64,000 nucleotides of DNA. Source: GCA-003244245 sp963822695. Its GTDB lineage: Bacteria; Actinomycetota; Actinomycetes; Mycobacteriales; Pseudonocardiaceae. The notes below the pieces were generated by a model. It was not told the origin of the DNA, made no database searches, and worked only from the letters and a program-made list of their open reading frames with translations. The stretch lies in NCBI GenBank assembly GCA_963822695.1, contig CAWGJH010000024.1:248001-312000 (forward strand). The letters run 5' to 3'. Position numbers and translations under genes: made by a program. Positions 7,850-14,630 of this stretch are shown in pieces; position 1 is the stretch's first letter, and each line of letters starts with the position of its first letter.

Positions 7850-9439
7850 TCATCGTCTGCGCACCCCCAGGGCTGCTGCCATCCCTGATATGCCCATCCC
7901 CGATATGCCCAGTGCCACCAGGACCCACTCCGGTATGGGGCCGAGCCGGGTGGCCAGTGTAGTACCGGAGCGCAAGGGGACCCGCGCCACCAGCGCGTCC
8001 GGCGTGAACAGCGTGGTGTGCTGCTCGACGGTCCCGTCCGGGGCGATCACCGCGCTGACCCCGCTGGTGGCAGCCACCAGCACGGTGCGGCCGTGCTCCA
8101 CCGCCCGCACCCGGGAGATCGCCTGCTGCTGATAGGTCATCTCGGTGAAGCCGAAGGTGGCGTTGTTCGTGGGCACGACAAGCAGCTGGGCTCCCGAGCG
8201 CACGCTTTGCCGCACCAGATCGTCGAACACCACCTCGTAGCACGTGGCTACGCCGACCCTGACCGGCCCGAGGTCCACCGCGCCGGCACCGCTACCCGGC
8301 ACGAAATTGCTCGCGCGGTCAACGTAGGAGCTGAACAACCGGAAGAAACGTCGGTAAGGCACGTACTCGCCGAAAGGCTGCACCCGACGCTTGTCATGCC
8401 GCTCACCTGGACCGGTGCGTGGATCCCACACGATCATGGTGTTGGTGTAGTGCCCGTCGTCAGTGCGCAGGACGGCGCCGACGAGGATAGGCACGCCGAT
8501 CGCACGGGCCGCCCGATTGATCACCGCCCGGGCATCCGGGTTGCGTAGTGGGTCGATGTCGGAGGAGTTCTCCGGCCAGATCACCAACGCTGGCCGGGGA
8601 TAACGGCCGGCCGCGACGTCGGCCGCCAGCTGCCTGGTGCGCGTGACGTGGTTGTCCAGTACGGCACGACGCTGGGCGTTGAAGTCCAGCCCAGCCCGGG
8701 GCACGTTGCCCTGAACCAGTGCGACGACTGCCTGGCCATCACTTGTGGTCGTCCCCACCAGACCGGTCGCGACGATCCCCGTGATCACCGGGGCTATCGC
8801 GAGCAGGGCAGGCACGGCGAGCCACGCCGGCCGGTATCCCCACTGCCGATATCCCCGTGCGGCCCGGCGGGCCAGCTCCCCGGCGCCGAACCCGGTCAGC
8901 ACCACGGCTGCGGTGAGCAGCGGAGCTCCGCCGGTCGCCGCCACCGGCAGGAACACCCCGGTCGGCTGGCCGAACGCCACCCGCCCCCAGGGGAAACCGC
9001 CGAAGGGCCACCGGGCGATCAACGCCTCGGCCGCCACCCACACCCCCACTGCCCACACCGGCGCTGCGGGCATCCGGGACACCACGGCGACTCCAGCACC
9101 GGCCAGCGCCAACACCAGCGCCTCGACGGTGGCCAGCGCCAGCCACGGCAGCGGGCCCACGAACTCTCCCGCCCACGACAGCAGCGGCACGAAGAAGCCG
9201 AGCCCGAAGGCGAGTCCGTAACCGAACCCGGCGCGAGCCGGCCGCCCGTACAGCCCTACCCACAACACCGCGAAAGCCACCGGAGCGAGCCACCACAATT
9301 CCCGTGGCGGGGCGCCGACGTACAGCAGCACGCCGGCACCGGCGGCGGTACCCATCCGTACCAGGATCCAGCCACGCCCGCGGGGGTGGGGCGGCTCCAG
9401 GACGGGCCGGTCGTCCGCGGTCACCGTCGGCGCAGCCAC
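7850..9439 (-). CDS. lnt: Apolipoprotein N-acyltransferase
   Basis: 529 residues from GTG 9439. Residues about 25-225 contain six or so hydrophobic segments; the C-terminal part is a nitrilase-like domain with the catalytic triad E290 (VIWPENSS), K350 (RHDKRRVQPFGEY) and C400 (VATCYEVVFDD). The last segment after the nitrilase domain (VLVALGISGMGISGMAAALGV) is a C-terminal membrane helix. It transfers the third acyl chain to lipoproteins at the outer face of the membrane. Unlike the mycobacterial fusion protein there is no polyprenol-phosphate-mannose synthase domain, and no ppm1 gene lies next to it. Confidence 0.92.
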   Translation of the reverse strand: MAAPTVTADDRPVLEPPHPRGRGWILVRMGTAAGAGVLLYVGAPPRELWWLAPVAFAVLWVGLYGRPARAGFGYGLAFGLGFFVPLLSWAGEFVGPLPWLALATVEALVLALAGAGVAVVSRMPAAPVWAVGVWVAAEALIARWPFGGFPWGRVAFGQPTGVFLPVAATGGAPLLTAAVVLTGFGAGELARRAARGYRQWGYRPAWLAVPALLAIAPVITGIVATGLVGTTTSDGQAVVALVQGNVPRAGLDFNAQRRAVLDNHVTRTRQLAADVAAGRYPRPALVIWPENSSDIDPLRNPDARAVINRAARAIGVPILVGAVLRTDDGHYTNTMIVWDPRTGPGERHDKRRVQPFGEYVPYRRFFRLFSSYVDRASNFVPGSGAGAVDLGPVRVGVATCYEVVFDDLVRQSVRSGAQLLVVPTNNATFGFTEMTYQQQAISRVRAVEHGRTVLVAATSGVSAVIAPDGTVEQHTTLFTPDALVARVPLRSGTTLATRLGPIPEWVLVALGISGMGISGMAAALGVRRR

Positions 9440-9473
9440 GCCACTCAGCCTACGATCTCCCGGTGCGGCTCTC

Positions 9474-11015
9474 TCAGATCGGCCTACCTCGGCTCACCAG
9501 GGCGCCGTGCTGCTCGAAGAGGGTCCGACCGCGGTGCACCGTACGCAGGCACGGAGGCGAACCGACCCCGCAGAGCTCAGCGCTGTCCCAGATCGCGTAG
9601 GACGCCGGGGCGCCGGGAACCAGTGAGCCGGCCAGCGAGTCAGTGGCGGCGGCAGCCCGGTACCCGCCGTAGGTGTGCGCCGCGAGGGCCTCTAGAACGC
9701 CGATCTCCGAGCCGGAACTGCGGTGTTCCACTGCGGCGCGCACCGTGCCCCACGGGTCGACCGGCGTGACCGGCGCGTCGGAACCGAACGCCAGCACCAC
9801 ACCCGCCGCCTCGAGCACCGCGAAGGGGTTCATCGCGGCAGCTCGAGGCGCCCCCAGCCGCAGCGCGTACATCCCCTCCGCACCGCCCCAGGCAGCGTCG
9901 AAAGCCGGCTGCACGCTGGCCACCACACCCCAGGCCGCCAACCGGCGGGCCTGGTCGGGATCCACCATCTCCAGGTGTTCGAGCCGATGTCTGCACTGTC
10001 GCAGCGCGGTGGCTCCGACAGCGGCCTCTGCAATCTCGAAGCCGGCTAGCACCGAATCGGTCGCGGCATCCCCGATCACATGGAACCCAGCCTGGGTGCC
10101 AGCTAGAGTGCAGGCCCGGACGTGCGCCGAGATCTGCTGCGCGTCGAGGTAGGACGCGCCGCGGGTATTGGGGGCGTCGGCGTAGGGCGTACGCAGCGCG
10201 GCGGTCCGCGAGCCGAGCGCCCCGTCACAGAACAGATCACCCGCCAACCCATGCGCCCCGGTGGCGGCGAGCAGTTCGCGGGCCTGTTCGGGCGTGCTGA
10301 CCGCCTGGCCCCAGTAACCGACCACCTCGACGCCGTAGTCGGCTGCCAGCAGGTCAGCAAGATCGTCAATCCCAGAGATCTCCGGGCCCGCGCACTCATG
10401 CACCACAGCGATCCCGCAGGCAGCCGCCCCGGTCAGGAAGGCTCGTTGGGCGGCGCGCCGTTGACTGGGTGTGATCGACTCCCGGGCGGCCCGGCGGGCG
10501 TGGTGGTGTGCCTCCCGGGTCAATGGTCCCTCGGCCGCCCAACCGGGCGCGCCGCTCGCCTCCACCGCCCGCTCCAGAAGCGCCGAGGACACCACGGCGC
10601 TGTGCCCGTCGATCCGGGACAGGTATACCGGCGCGCCACCCGAGGCCCGGTCCACTTCAGCGCGGGTCGGCGGGCGGCGCTCCGGCCACGATGTCTCATC
10701 CCACCCATGCCCCCACAACACGGTGCCCGGGCGGGCCTGCTGCGTGACCCGCCCTAGGCACTGCGCGAGAGTGGCGCAGCCGGTGAGATCAAGTCTGATG
10801 GCGAGCAGCCCCGCGGACGTGGCGTGCACATGCGCGTCTACAAAGGCCGGGGTGACCAGCGCGCCACGCAACTCGAGCACTTCGTCCGCATCGCCGAAGC
10901 AGCCCCGGCCGGTGATGCCATCCCCCACCCAGGCCACTGTCCCGTCCACGACGGCCAGCGCGGTGGCCCCAGCAACCGACGGAATGCGCCCGTCTAGCAG
11001 CAACGTGGTGCTCAT
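9474..11015 (-). CDS. YtcJ-like amidohydrolase
   Basis: 513 residues from ATG 11015 (MSTTLLLDG); the frame extends six codons further but this start gives the normal N terminus. Metal-dependent hydrolase motifs: VDAHVHATSAG, the lysine-less GDLFCDGALGSRTAAL, GDAATD, HRLEHLEMV and FGSDAPVTPVDPW. This is the Amidohydro_3 (YtcJ) family with the composite beta-sandwich plus TIM barrel. The natural substrate is unknown. It lies 30 bp downstream of fxsA and 34 bp upstream of lnt on the same strand and may be in one transcript. Confidence 0.85.
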   Translation of the reverse strand: MSTTLLLDGRIPSVAGATALAVVDGTVAWVGDGITGRGCFGDADEVLELRGALVTPAFVDAHVHATSAGLLAIRLDLTGCATLAQCLGRVTQQARPGTVLWGHGWDETSWPERRPPTRAEVDRASGGAPVYLSRIDGHSAVVSSALLERAVEASGAPGWAAEGPLTREAHHHARRAARESITPSQRRAAQRAFLTGAAACGIAVVHECAGPEISGIDDLADLLAADYGVEVVGYWGQAVSTPEQARELLAATGAHGLAGDLFCDGALGSRTAALRTPYADAPNTRGASYLDAQQISAHVRACTLAGTQAGFHVIGDAATDSVLAGFEIAEAAVGATALRQCRHRLEHLEMVDPDQARRLAAWGVVASVQPAFDAAWGGAEGMYALRLGAPRAAAMNPFAVLEAAGVVLAFGSDAPVTPVDPWGTVRAAVEHRSSGSEIGVLEALAAHTYGGYRAAAATDSLAGSLVPGAPASYAIWDSAELCGVGSPPCLRTVHRGRTLFEQHGALVSRGRPI

Positions 11016-11045
11016 GGCTCGGCAGTATTCCAAGCGCGGTATCGC

Positions 11046-11489
11046 TCAGCGACGCTCGCCGCTTGCGGAGCGGGGGGCCGGCGGCGCGTGGACGACTTCG
11101 CCCTCGACCACGGCGCCTGGCACCACGCGCGCCAGAGTGCGCTGTGCTGCTGAGCGCAATACCCGTCGCCGGACCAGTGCGCGGATGGGCGGCACGAGGA
11201 GCAGCAGCCCCAGGGCATCGGACACGAAGCCCGGCAGGACGATCAACACCCCGGCTGCGGCGATCAGCATGCCGTCGAGCAGTTCTCGGTGCGGAGGTTT
11301 GCGGGTGCGTAGTGCCTCAAGGAACGCGCCCAGCGTGCGCGCCCCCTCGTGCCGCAACAGGGCCGCCCCGAACAGCGACGCGAGAATCAACAGCCCGATG
11401 GTGGCCAGGACCCCGATCGCGTGCCCCACCGCGACGAGCACCGTCAACTCGACGATGGCGGCGACGAGCACGATGAGCCGGACTGGCAT
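11046..11489 (-). CDS. fxsA: FxsA family membrane protein
   Basis: 147 residues from ATG 11489 (MPVRLIVLVAAIVELTVLVAVG), with GGGAG upstream; the longer open frame adds a charged non-conserved leader. Three hydrophobic segments occur: residues 3-22, 25-45 (ATIGLLILASLFGAALLRHEG) and about 77-97 (MLIAAAGVLIVLPGFVSDALG). LPGFVSDALGLLLLVPPIR is the FxsA signature. In Escherichia coli FxsA relieves phage T7 exclusion by F plasmids; in actinobacteria its role is unknown. A palindrome TTATCGTGATAA lies about 50 bp upstream. Confidence 0.88.
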   Translation of the reverse strand: MPVRLIVLVAAIVELTVLVAVGHAIGVLATIGLLILASLFGAALLRHEGARTLGAFLEALRTRKPPHRELLDGMLIAAAGVLIVLPGFVSDALGLLLLVPPIRALVRRRVLRSAAQRTLARVVPGAVVEGEVVHAPPAPRSASGERR

Positions 11490-11539
11490 GGCGCGACGCT
11501 CCCTCGGATCAGGTGGATCGAGTGCGGTGCACACTCCAT

Positions 11540-11551
11540 TTATCGTGATAA
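11540..11551. promoter_or_regulatory. Palindrome TTATCGTGATAA upstream of fxsA
   Basis: The sequence TTATC-GT-GATAA is a perfect inverted repeat. The first ten bases, TTATCGTGAT, recur at 11806-11815 beside the hydrogenase operon promoter. The stretch 11490-11858 between fxsA and the operon has no credible gene. A shared regulator site is an inference only. Confidence 0.35.
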
Positions 11552-11783
11552 CGCCCCAAGCGGCAACTTCACTCCCGCATGTACTCACAACGCCGAACCC
11601 GACAGCAGCTACTTACGCCGGCCCGAGCAGTTGTCGTCGAGTTCGGTGGCAGCGGATCTCGCCACCGTGCCCGGGAGCCCGATTTTCCCGATATGCCTCC
11701 ATAGTCGGGGTGGAGCGGACGGCATGGGGGCATCCAACGAGGCTGCCAGGTGAAATCGAGGTAACCCATCTGGACGGGGGGCC

Positions 11784-11833
11784 TTGCCCATCGAACAAGC
11801 CACCCTTATCGTGATGTGACTCACGTGCATCAC
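11784..11833 (+). promoter_or_regulatory. Candidate promoter and overlapping inverted repeat of the hydrogenase operon
   Basis: A sigma70-like -35 box TTGCCC (11784-11789) and -10 box TATCGT (11807-11812) are separated by 17 bases. An inverted repeat with arms GTGATG (11811-11816) and CATCAC (11828-11833), enclosing CACGTG, covers the expected transcription start near 11819. This is where a repressor or CRP-like regulator could act. The first gene starts at 11859 behind GGGAGG (11845-11850). Confidence 0.4.
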
Positions 11834-11858
11834 CAACCAGGGTCGGGAGGTGTGCGGC

Positions 11859-12479
11859 GTGTCCGGGTCATCAGCCGGGACCGCCACCGCCGCGGAACTG
11901 TTCGAGCGGCGGGTAGTACCCCTTTACCACCTCGCTGACGATGCTTCAGCGATCGCCACCGCATGCCACGCTATGGCCATTCGCTTCCACCGTGGCGGCA
12001 CGCTCGTCGTCTTCGGCAACGGGACAGCCAGCACGGACGCGCAGCACGTCGCGGTCGAGTTCGTCCATCCGGTGATCATGGGCAAGCGTGCGTTGCCAGC
12101 GATCTCGCTGACCGCTGATGTCGCGACGGTGACCGGTATTGCCGGTACGGAGGGCTTCGACGAGGTCTTCGCCCACCAACTGCGCCACCTCGCCTCCGCC
12201 CGGGACATCGCGCTGGGCATCTCCCCCGATGGCAACTGCAGCAACGTGCTGCGGGGGTTGGCCGCCGCCCGCGAGCTGGGCATGCTCACGATCGCGCTCG
12301 TCGGCGGCGACGGCGGCCGCATCACGTCGGAGCAGGCCGCCGACCACACCGTGGTCGCCCACTCCGACGACCCGCGAGTGATCAAGGAAGTTCACGTCAC
12401 CGCGTACCACGTGCTGTGGGAACTGGTTCACGTGTTCTTCCAGCATCCGGACCTGCTAGAGCCGAGGGCCGTCGCATGA
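11859..12479 (+). CDS. SIS-domain protein (GmhA-like), first gene of hydrogenase operon
   Basis: 206 residues from GTG 11859, eight bases after GGGAGG; the GTG at 11850 overlaps that site. It is a single SIS domain like phosphoheptose isomerase GmhA: phosphosugar loop FGNGTASTDAQHVAVEF, ALPAISLTADVATVTGIA, a second serine/threonine-loop region with SPDGNCSNVLRGL, and the C-terminal VIKEVHVTAYHVLWELVH. The usual GNGGSA is GNGTAS and STSGNS is SPDGNC, so binding residues are altered. LPS heptose synthesis is not expected in an actinobacterium. GmhA-like genes are known companions of group 1h hydrogenases in Streptomyces, with no established role. Its stop overlaps the next start (ATGA). Confidence 0.85.
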   Translation: MSGSSAGTATAAELFERRVVPLYHLADDASAIATACHAMAIRFHRGGTLVVFGNGTASTDAQHVAVEFVHPVIMGKRALPAISLTADVATVTGIAGTEGFDEVFAHQLRHLASARDIALGISPDGNCSNVLRGLAAARELGMLTIALVGGDGGRITSEQAADHTVVAHSDDPRVIKEVHVTAYHVLWELVHVFFQHPDLLEPRAVA

Positions 12480-12691
12480 TCACTCCGGAATGTCATGGTG
12501 AGGTGTGCATCACGTGCTCGGACCAGGCCGTCGCGGTCCGCGTCGTCGAGTTACTCCCCGACGACCTAGCTACGGTGGACACCGGGTCCGGTAGGGAAGA
12601 AGTGAGCGTTGCATTGGTAACAGTGGAGGTTGGAGACGAGATCCTCGTCCATGCCAAAGAAGCGATCGCGGTCATCGGGCGGCCAGAATGA
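12476..12691 (+). CDS. HypC/HupF-like short chaperone, atypical N terminus
   Basis: 71 residues, starting ATG 12476 in an ATGA overlap with the SIS gene. The body (VAVRVVELLPDDLATVDTGSG...VALVTVEVGDEILVHAKEAIAVI) follows the HypC beta-barrel pattern. True HypC begins Met-Cys, and that cysteine carries the Fe(CN)2CO group; here the start is MITPECHGEVCITCSDQAV, with cysteines at 6, 11 and 14 instead. It cannot be a canonical HypC, and the cluster also encodes a normal HypC (20581-20862). It may be a dedicated partner for hydrogenase assembly or for the flanking SIS proteins. Confidence 0.75.
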   Translation: MITPECHGEVCITCSDQAVAVRVVELLPDDLATVDTGSGREEVSVALVTVEVGDEILVHAKEAIAVIGRPE

Positions 12692-13533
12692 GCCACGGGA
12701 TGAACCACGGAACCAACGGCCACGGCGACACCGGACCGGCGGCCCGGTCTGCTGCCCAGTCCCGGTCCGATGCCCAGTCCCGGTCCGATGACCAGTCCCG
12801 GTCCGATGACCTAGCGTCGCTGTACCCGTTCCTGTACGCCCACTCTGACAACGTCGGCCATGACAACCTCGGAGCTGGAGATCTCGAGGCGGTCTTGGCC
12901 GAGGTGCGCCGTTCCACGGTAGAGAAAGCGCACCAGATCGTGGCGCTCCGGCGGGAGGTCCTGGCTCGCGATAGCCAGCGGCTGGCCGCATGCGCCTCGG
13001 CAATGGCGGCGGCGTTCGCCACGGGCGGGCGGCTGTTCGCCATCGGCAACGGGGGAAGCTGCACCGACGCAGCCGACCTCGCTAGCCTGTTCCTGCACCC
13101 GGGTCCGGGACGGCGGGCATTGCCTGCCTTCGCGCTCACCGGTGACATCGCGGTGCTGACGGCACTGTCGAACGACGTCTCATTTGATGTCGTCTTCGCC
13201 CGCCAGATCGCGGCTTTCGGGCGACGCGGTGACGTCGTCGTCGGGTTGTCCACGTCGGGTAATTCCACCAACCTCGTACGCGCCTTCGAGGAGGCGAGCA
13301 GGCGTGGCCTGCTCACCGTCGGTCTGGCGGGCTACGAGGGCGGCGCAATGGCCGAACTGGGCAGCATCGACCATTTGTTCGTGGTTCCTTCTGACTCCGT
13401 GCACCGGATCCAGGAGGCCCAGACCACGATCTACCACACGCTGTGGGAGCTCACGCTTGACGAGCTGACAGCAGAAGGCGACATCCGGAACGAGAGAGCG
13501 GCCGGAGGTCGCTCGTGGAGTAGGGGATCATGA
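12688..13533 (+). CDS. Second SIS-domain protein of the hydrogenase operon
   Basis: 281 residues, ATG 12688 in an ATGA overlap. The first 40 residues are low complexity and histidine/serine-rich (MSHGMNHGTNGHGD, then QSRSDA, QSRSDD, QSRSDD). Residues about 65-265 form a SIS domain: AIGNGGSCTDAADLASLF, ALPAFALTGDIAVLTALS, VVGLSTSGNSTNLVRAFEEA and IQEAQTTIYHTLWEL. Unlike the first SIS protein, both phosphosugar loops (GNGGS and STSGNS) look intact. It ends four bases into the small-subunit gene. A structural partner or regulator for hydrogenase assembly is conceivable; no enzymatic role is demonstrated by sequence. Confidence 0.85.
   Translation: MSHGMNHGTNGHGDTGPAARSAAQSRSDAQSRSDDQSRSDDLASLYPFLYAHSDNVGHDNLGAGDLEAVLAEVRRSTVEKAHQIVALRREVLARDSQRLAACASAMAAAFATGGRLFAIGNGGSCTDAADLASLFLHPGPGRRALPAFALTGDIAVLTALSNDVSFDVVFARQIAAFGRRGDVVVGLSTSGNSTNLVRAFEEASRRGLLTVGLAGYEGGAMAELGSIDHLFVVPSDSVHRIQEAQTTIYHTLWELTLDELTAEGDIRNERAAGGRSWSRGS
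12759..12808 (+). repeat. 18-bp tandem repeat in the SIS protein N terminus
   Basis: Three units of CAGTCCCGGTCCGATGMC, almost identical at DNA level, encode QSRSDA/QSRSDD. They lie in a disordered linker and probably arose by slippage, so copy number may vary. Confidence 0.7.
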
Positions 13534-14597
13534 CAAGACCAACTGCACAAGCCACTCCCACCAAGGAAGAAGAAGCCCCGATCCATATTCTGTGGATCAA
13601 CTGCGGGCTGTCCTGTGATGGTGACTCGGTAGCCCTGACCGCGGCGACCCAGCCCAGCATCGAGGAGATCGCGCTGGGGGCGCTTCCGGGGCTGCCCAAG
13701 ATCGCGGTGCACTGGCCGCTGATCGACTTCGAATGCGGTCCGGAACAGGGTGCCGACAACTTCATCGAGTGGTGGCACAAGGCTGATCGAGGTGAGCTGG
13801 AACCATTCGTGCTCGTCCTCGAGGGCTCCATCCCGAACGAGTCAATCAACGGTGATGGTTACTTCACCGGTTTCGGGAGACACCCCGACACCAACCAGCC
13901 GTACACAATCAACGAGTGGATAGACCGGCTGGCGCCCAAGGCGACGATCGTGCTTGCGGCCGGCACCTGCGCCACCTACGGCGGTATCCACGCCATGGCG
14001 GGGAACCCCACAGGTGCTATGGGTGTGCCGGATTACCTGGGCTGGGACTGGAAGTCCAAGGCCGGGATCCCGATCGTCTGCGTACCCGGCTGCCCGGTCC
14101 ACCCGGACAACCTGTCCGAGACGATCCTTTACCTGCTCTACCAGGCTGCTGGCGCGGCGCCGATGATTCCGTTGGACGAGCACCTGCGTCCGCAGTGGCT
14201 GTTCGGGGCCACCGTGCACGAGGGTTGTGACCGGGCCGGCTACTACGAGCAAGGCGAGTTCGCCAAGACCTACGACTCGCCGAAGTGCCTGGTCAAGCTC
14301 GGCTGTTGGGGCCCGGTGGTGAAGTGCAACGTGCCCAAGCGGGGCTGGATCAATGGTGTGGGTGGCTGCCCGAACGTGGGTGGTATCTGCATCGGTTGCA
14401 CCATGCCCGGCTTCCCGGACAAATTCATGCCGTTCATGGACGCGCCTCCGGGATCGCTGGTCTCGGGGACCGCAAGTGCGGCCTATGGAACGGTCATTCG
14501 GTCGCTGCGCAATATCACGCTCAAGAAGGTCGATGCCGAGCCCAAGTGGCGCAAGAAGGGCCGCTCGCTCGAAACCGGCTACAAGCCCTCCTGGTGA
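13530..14597 (+). CDS. hhyS: [NiFe] hydrogenase small subunit, group 1h
   Basis: 355 residues, ATG 13530 overlapping the previous stop. There is no Tat signal peptide, as in group 1h enzymes, so the protein is cytosolic or membrane-associated on the inside. The proximal cluster region is LWINCGLSCDGDSV (C25, C29, D30, D32); in the Ralstonia group 1h enzyme one ligand of this cluster is Asp, and this sequence fits. Further cluster ligands lie in LAAGTCATYGG, VPGCPVHPDNL, VHEGCDRAGYY, CLVKLGCWGPVVKCNVPKRGW and GGCPNVGGICIGCTMPGFPDKF. It relays electrons from H2 oxidised in the large subunit. The large subunit gene follows after 33 bp. Confidence 0.95.
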   Translation: MTRPTAQATPTKEEEAPIHILWINCGLSCDGDSVALTAATQPSIEEIALGALPGLPKIAVHWPLIDFECGPEQGADNFIEWWHKADRGELEPFVLVLEGSIPNESINGDGYFTGFGRHPDTNQPYTINEWIDRLAPKATIVLAAGTCATYGGIHAMAGNPTGAMGVPDYLGWDWKSKAGIPIVCVPGCPVHPDNLSETILYLLYQAAGAAPMIPLDEHLRPQWLFGATVHEGCDRAGYYEQGEFAKTYDSPKCLVKLGCWGPVVKCNVPKRGWINGVGGCPNVGGICIGCTMPGFPDKFMPFMDAPPGSLVSGTASAAYGTVIRSLRNITLKKVDAEPKWRKKGRSLETGYKPSW

Positions 14598-14630
14598 CCG
14601 CCGACCAGCTGGAGAAAGGCATCTAGACTG

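Noticed and set aside
11569..11887. Several short minus-strand frames in the fxsA-hydrogenase intergenic region
   Set aside because: No ribosome-binding site, no family pattern, and they overlap the promoter region.
11859..13533. LPS heptose biosynthesis genes (gmhA)
   Set aside because: No other heptose genes are near, the organism type lacks LPS, and the genes are coupled to hydrogenase genes.
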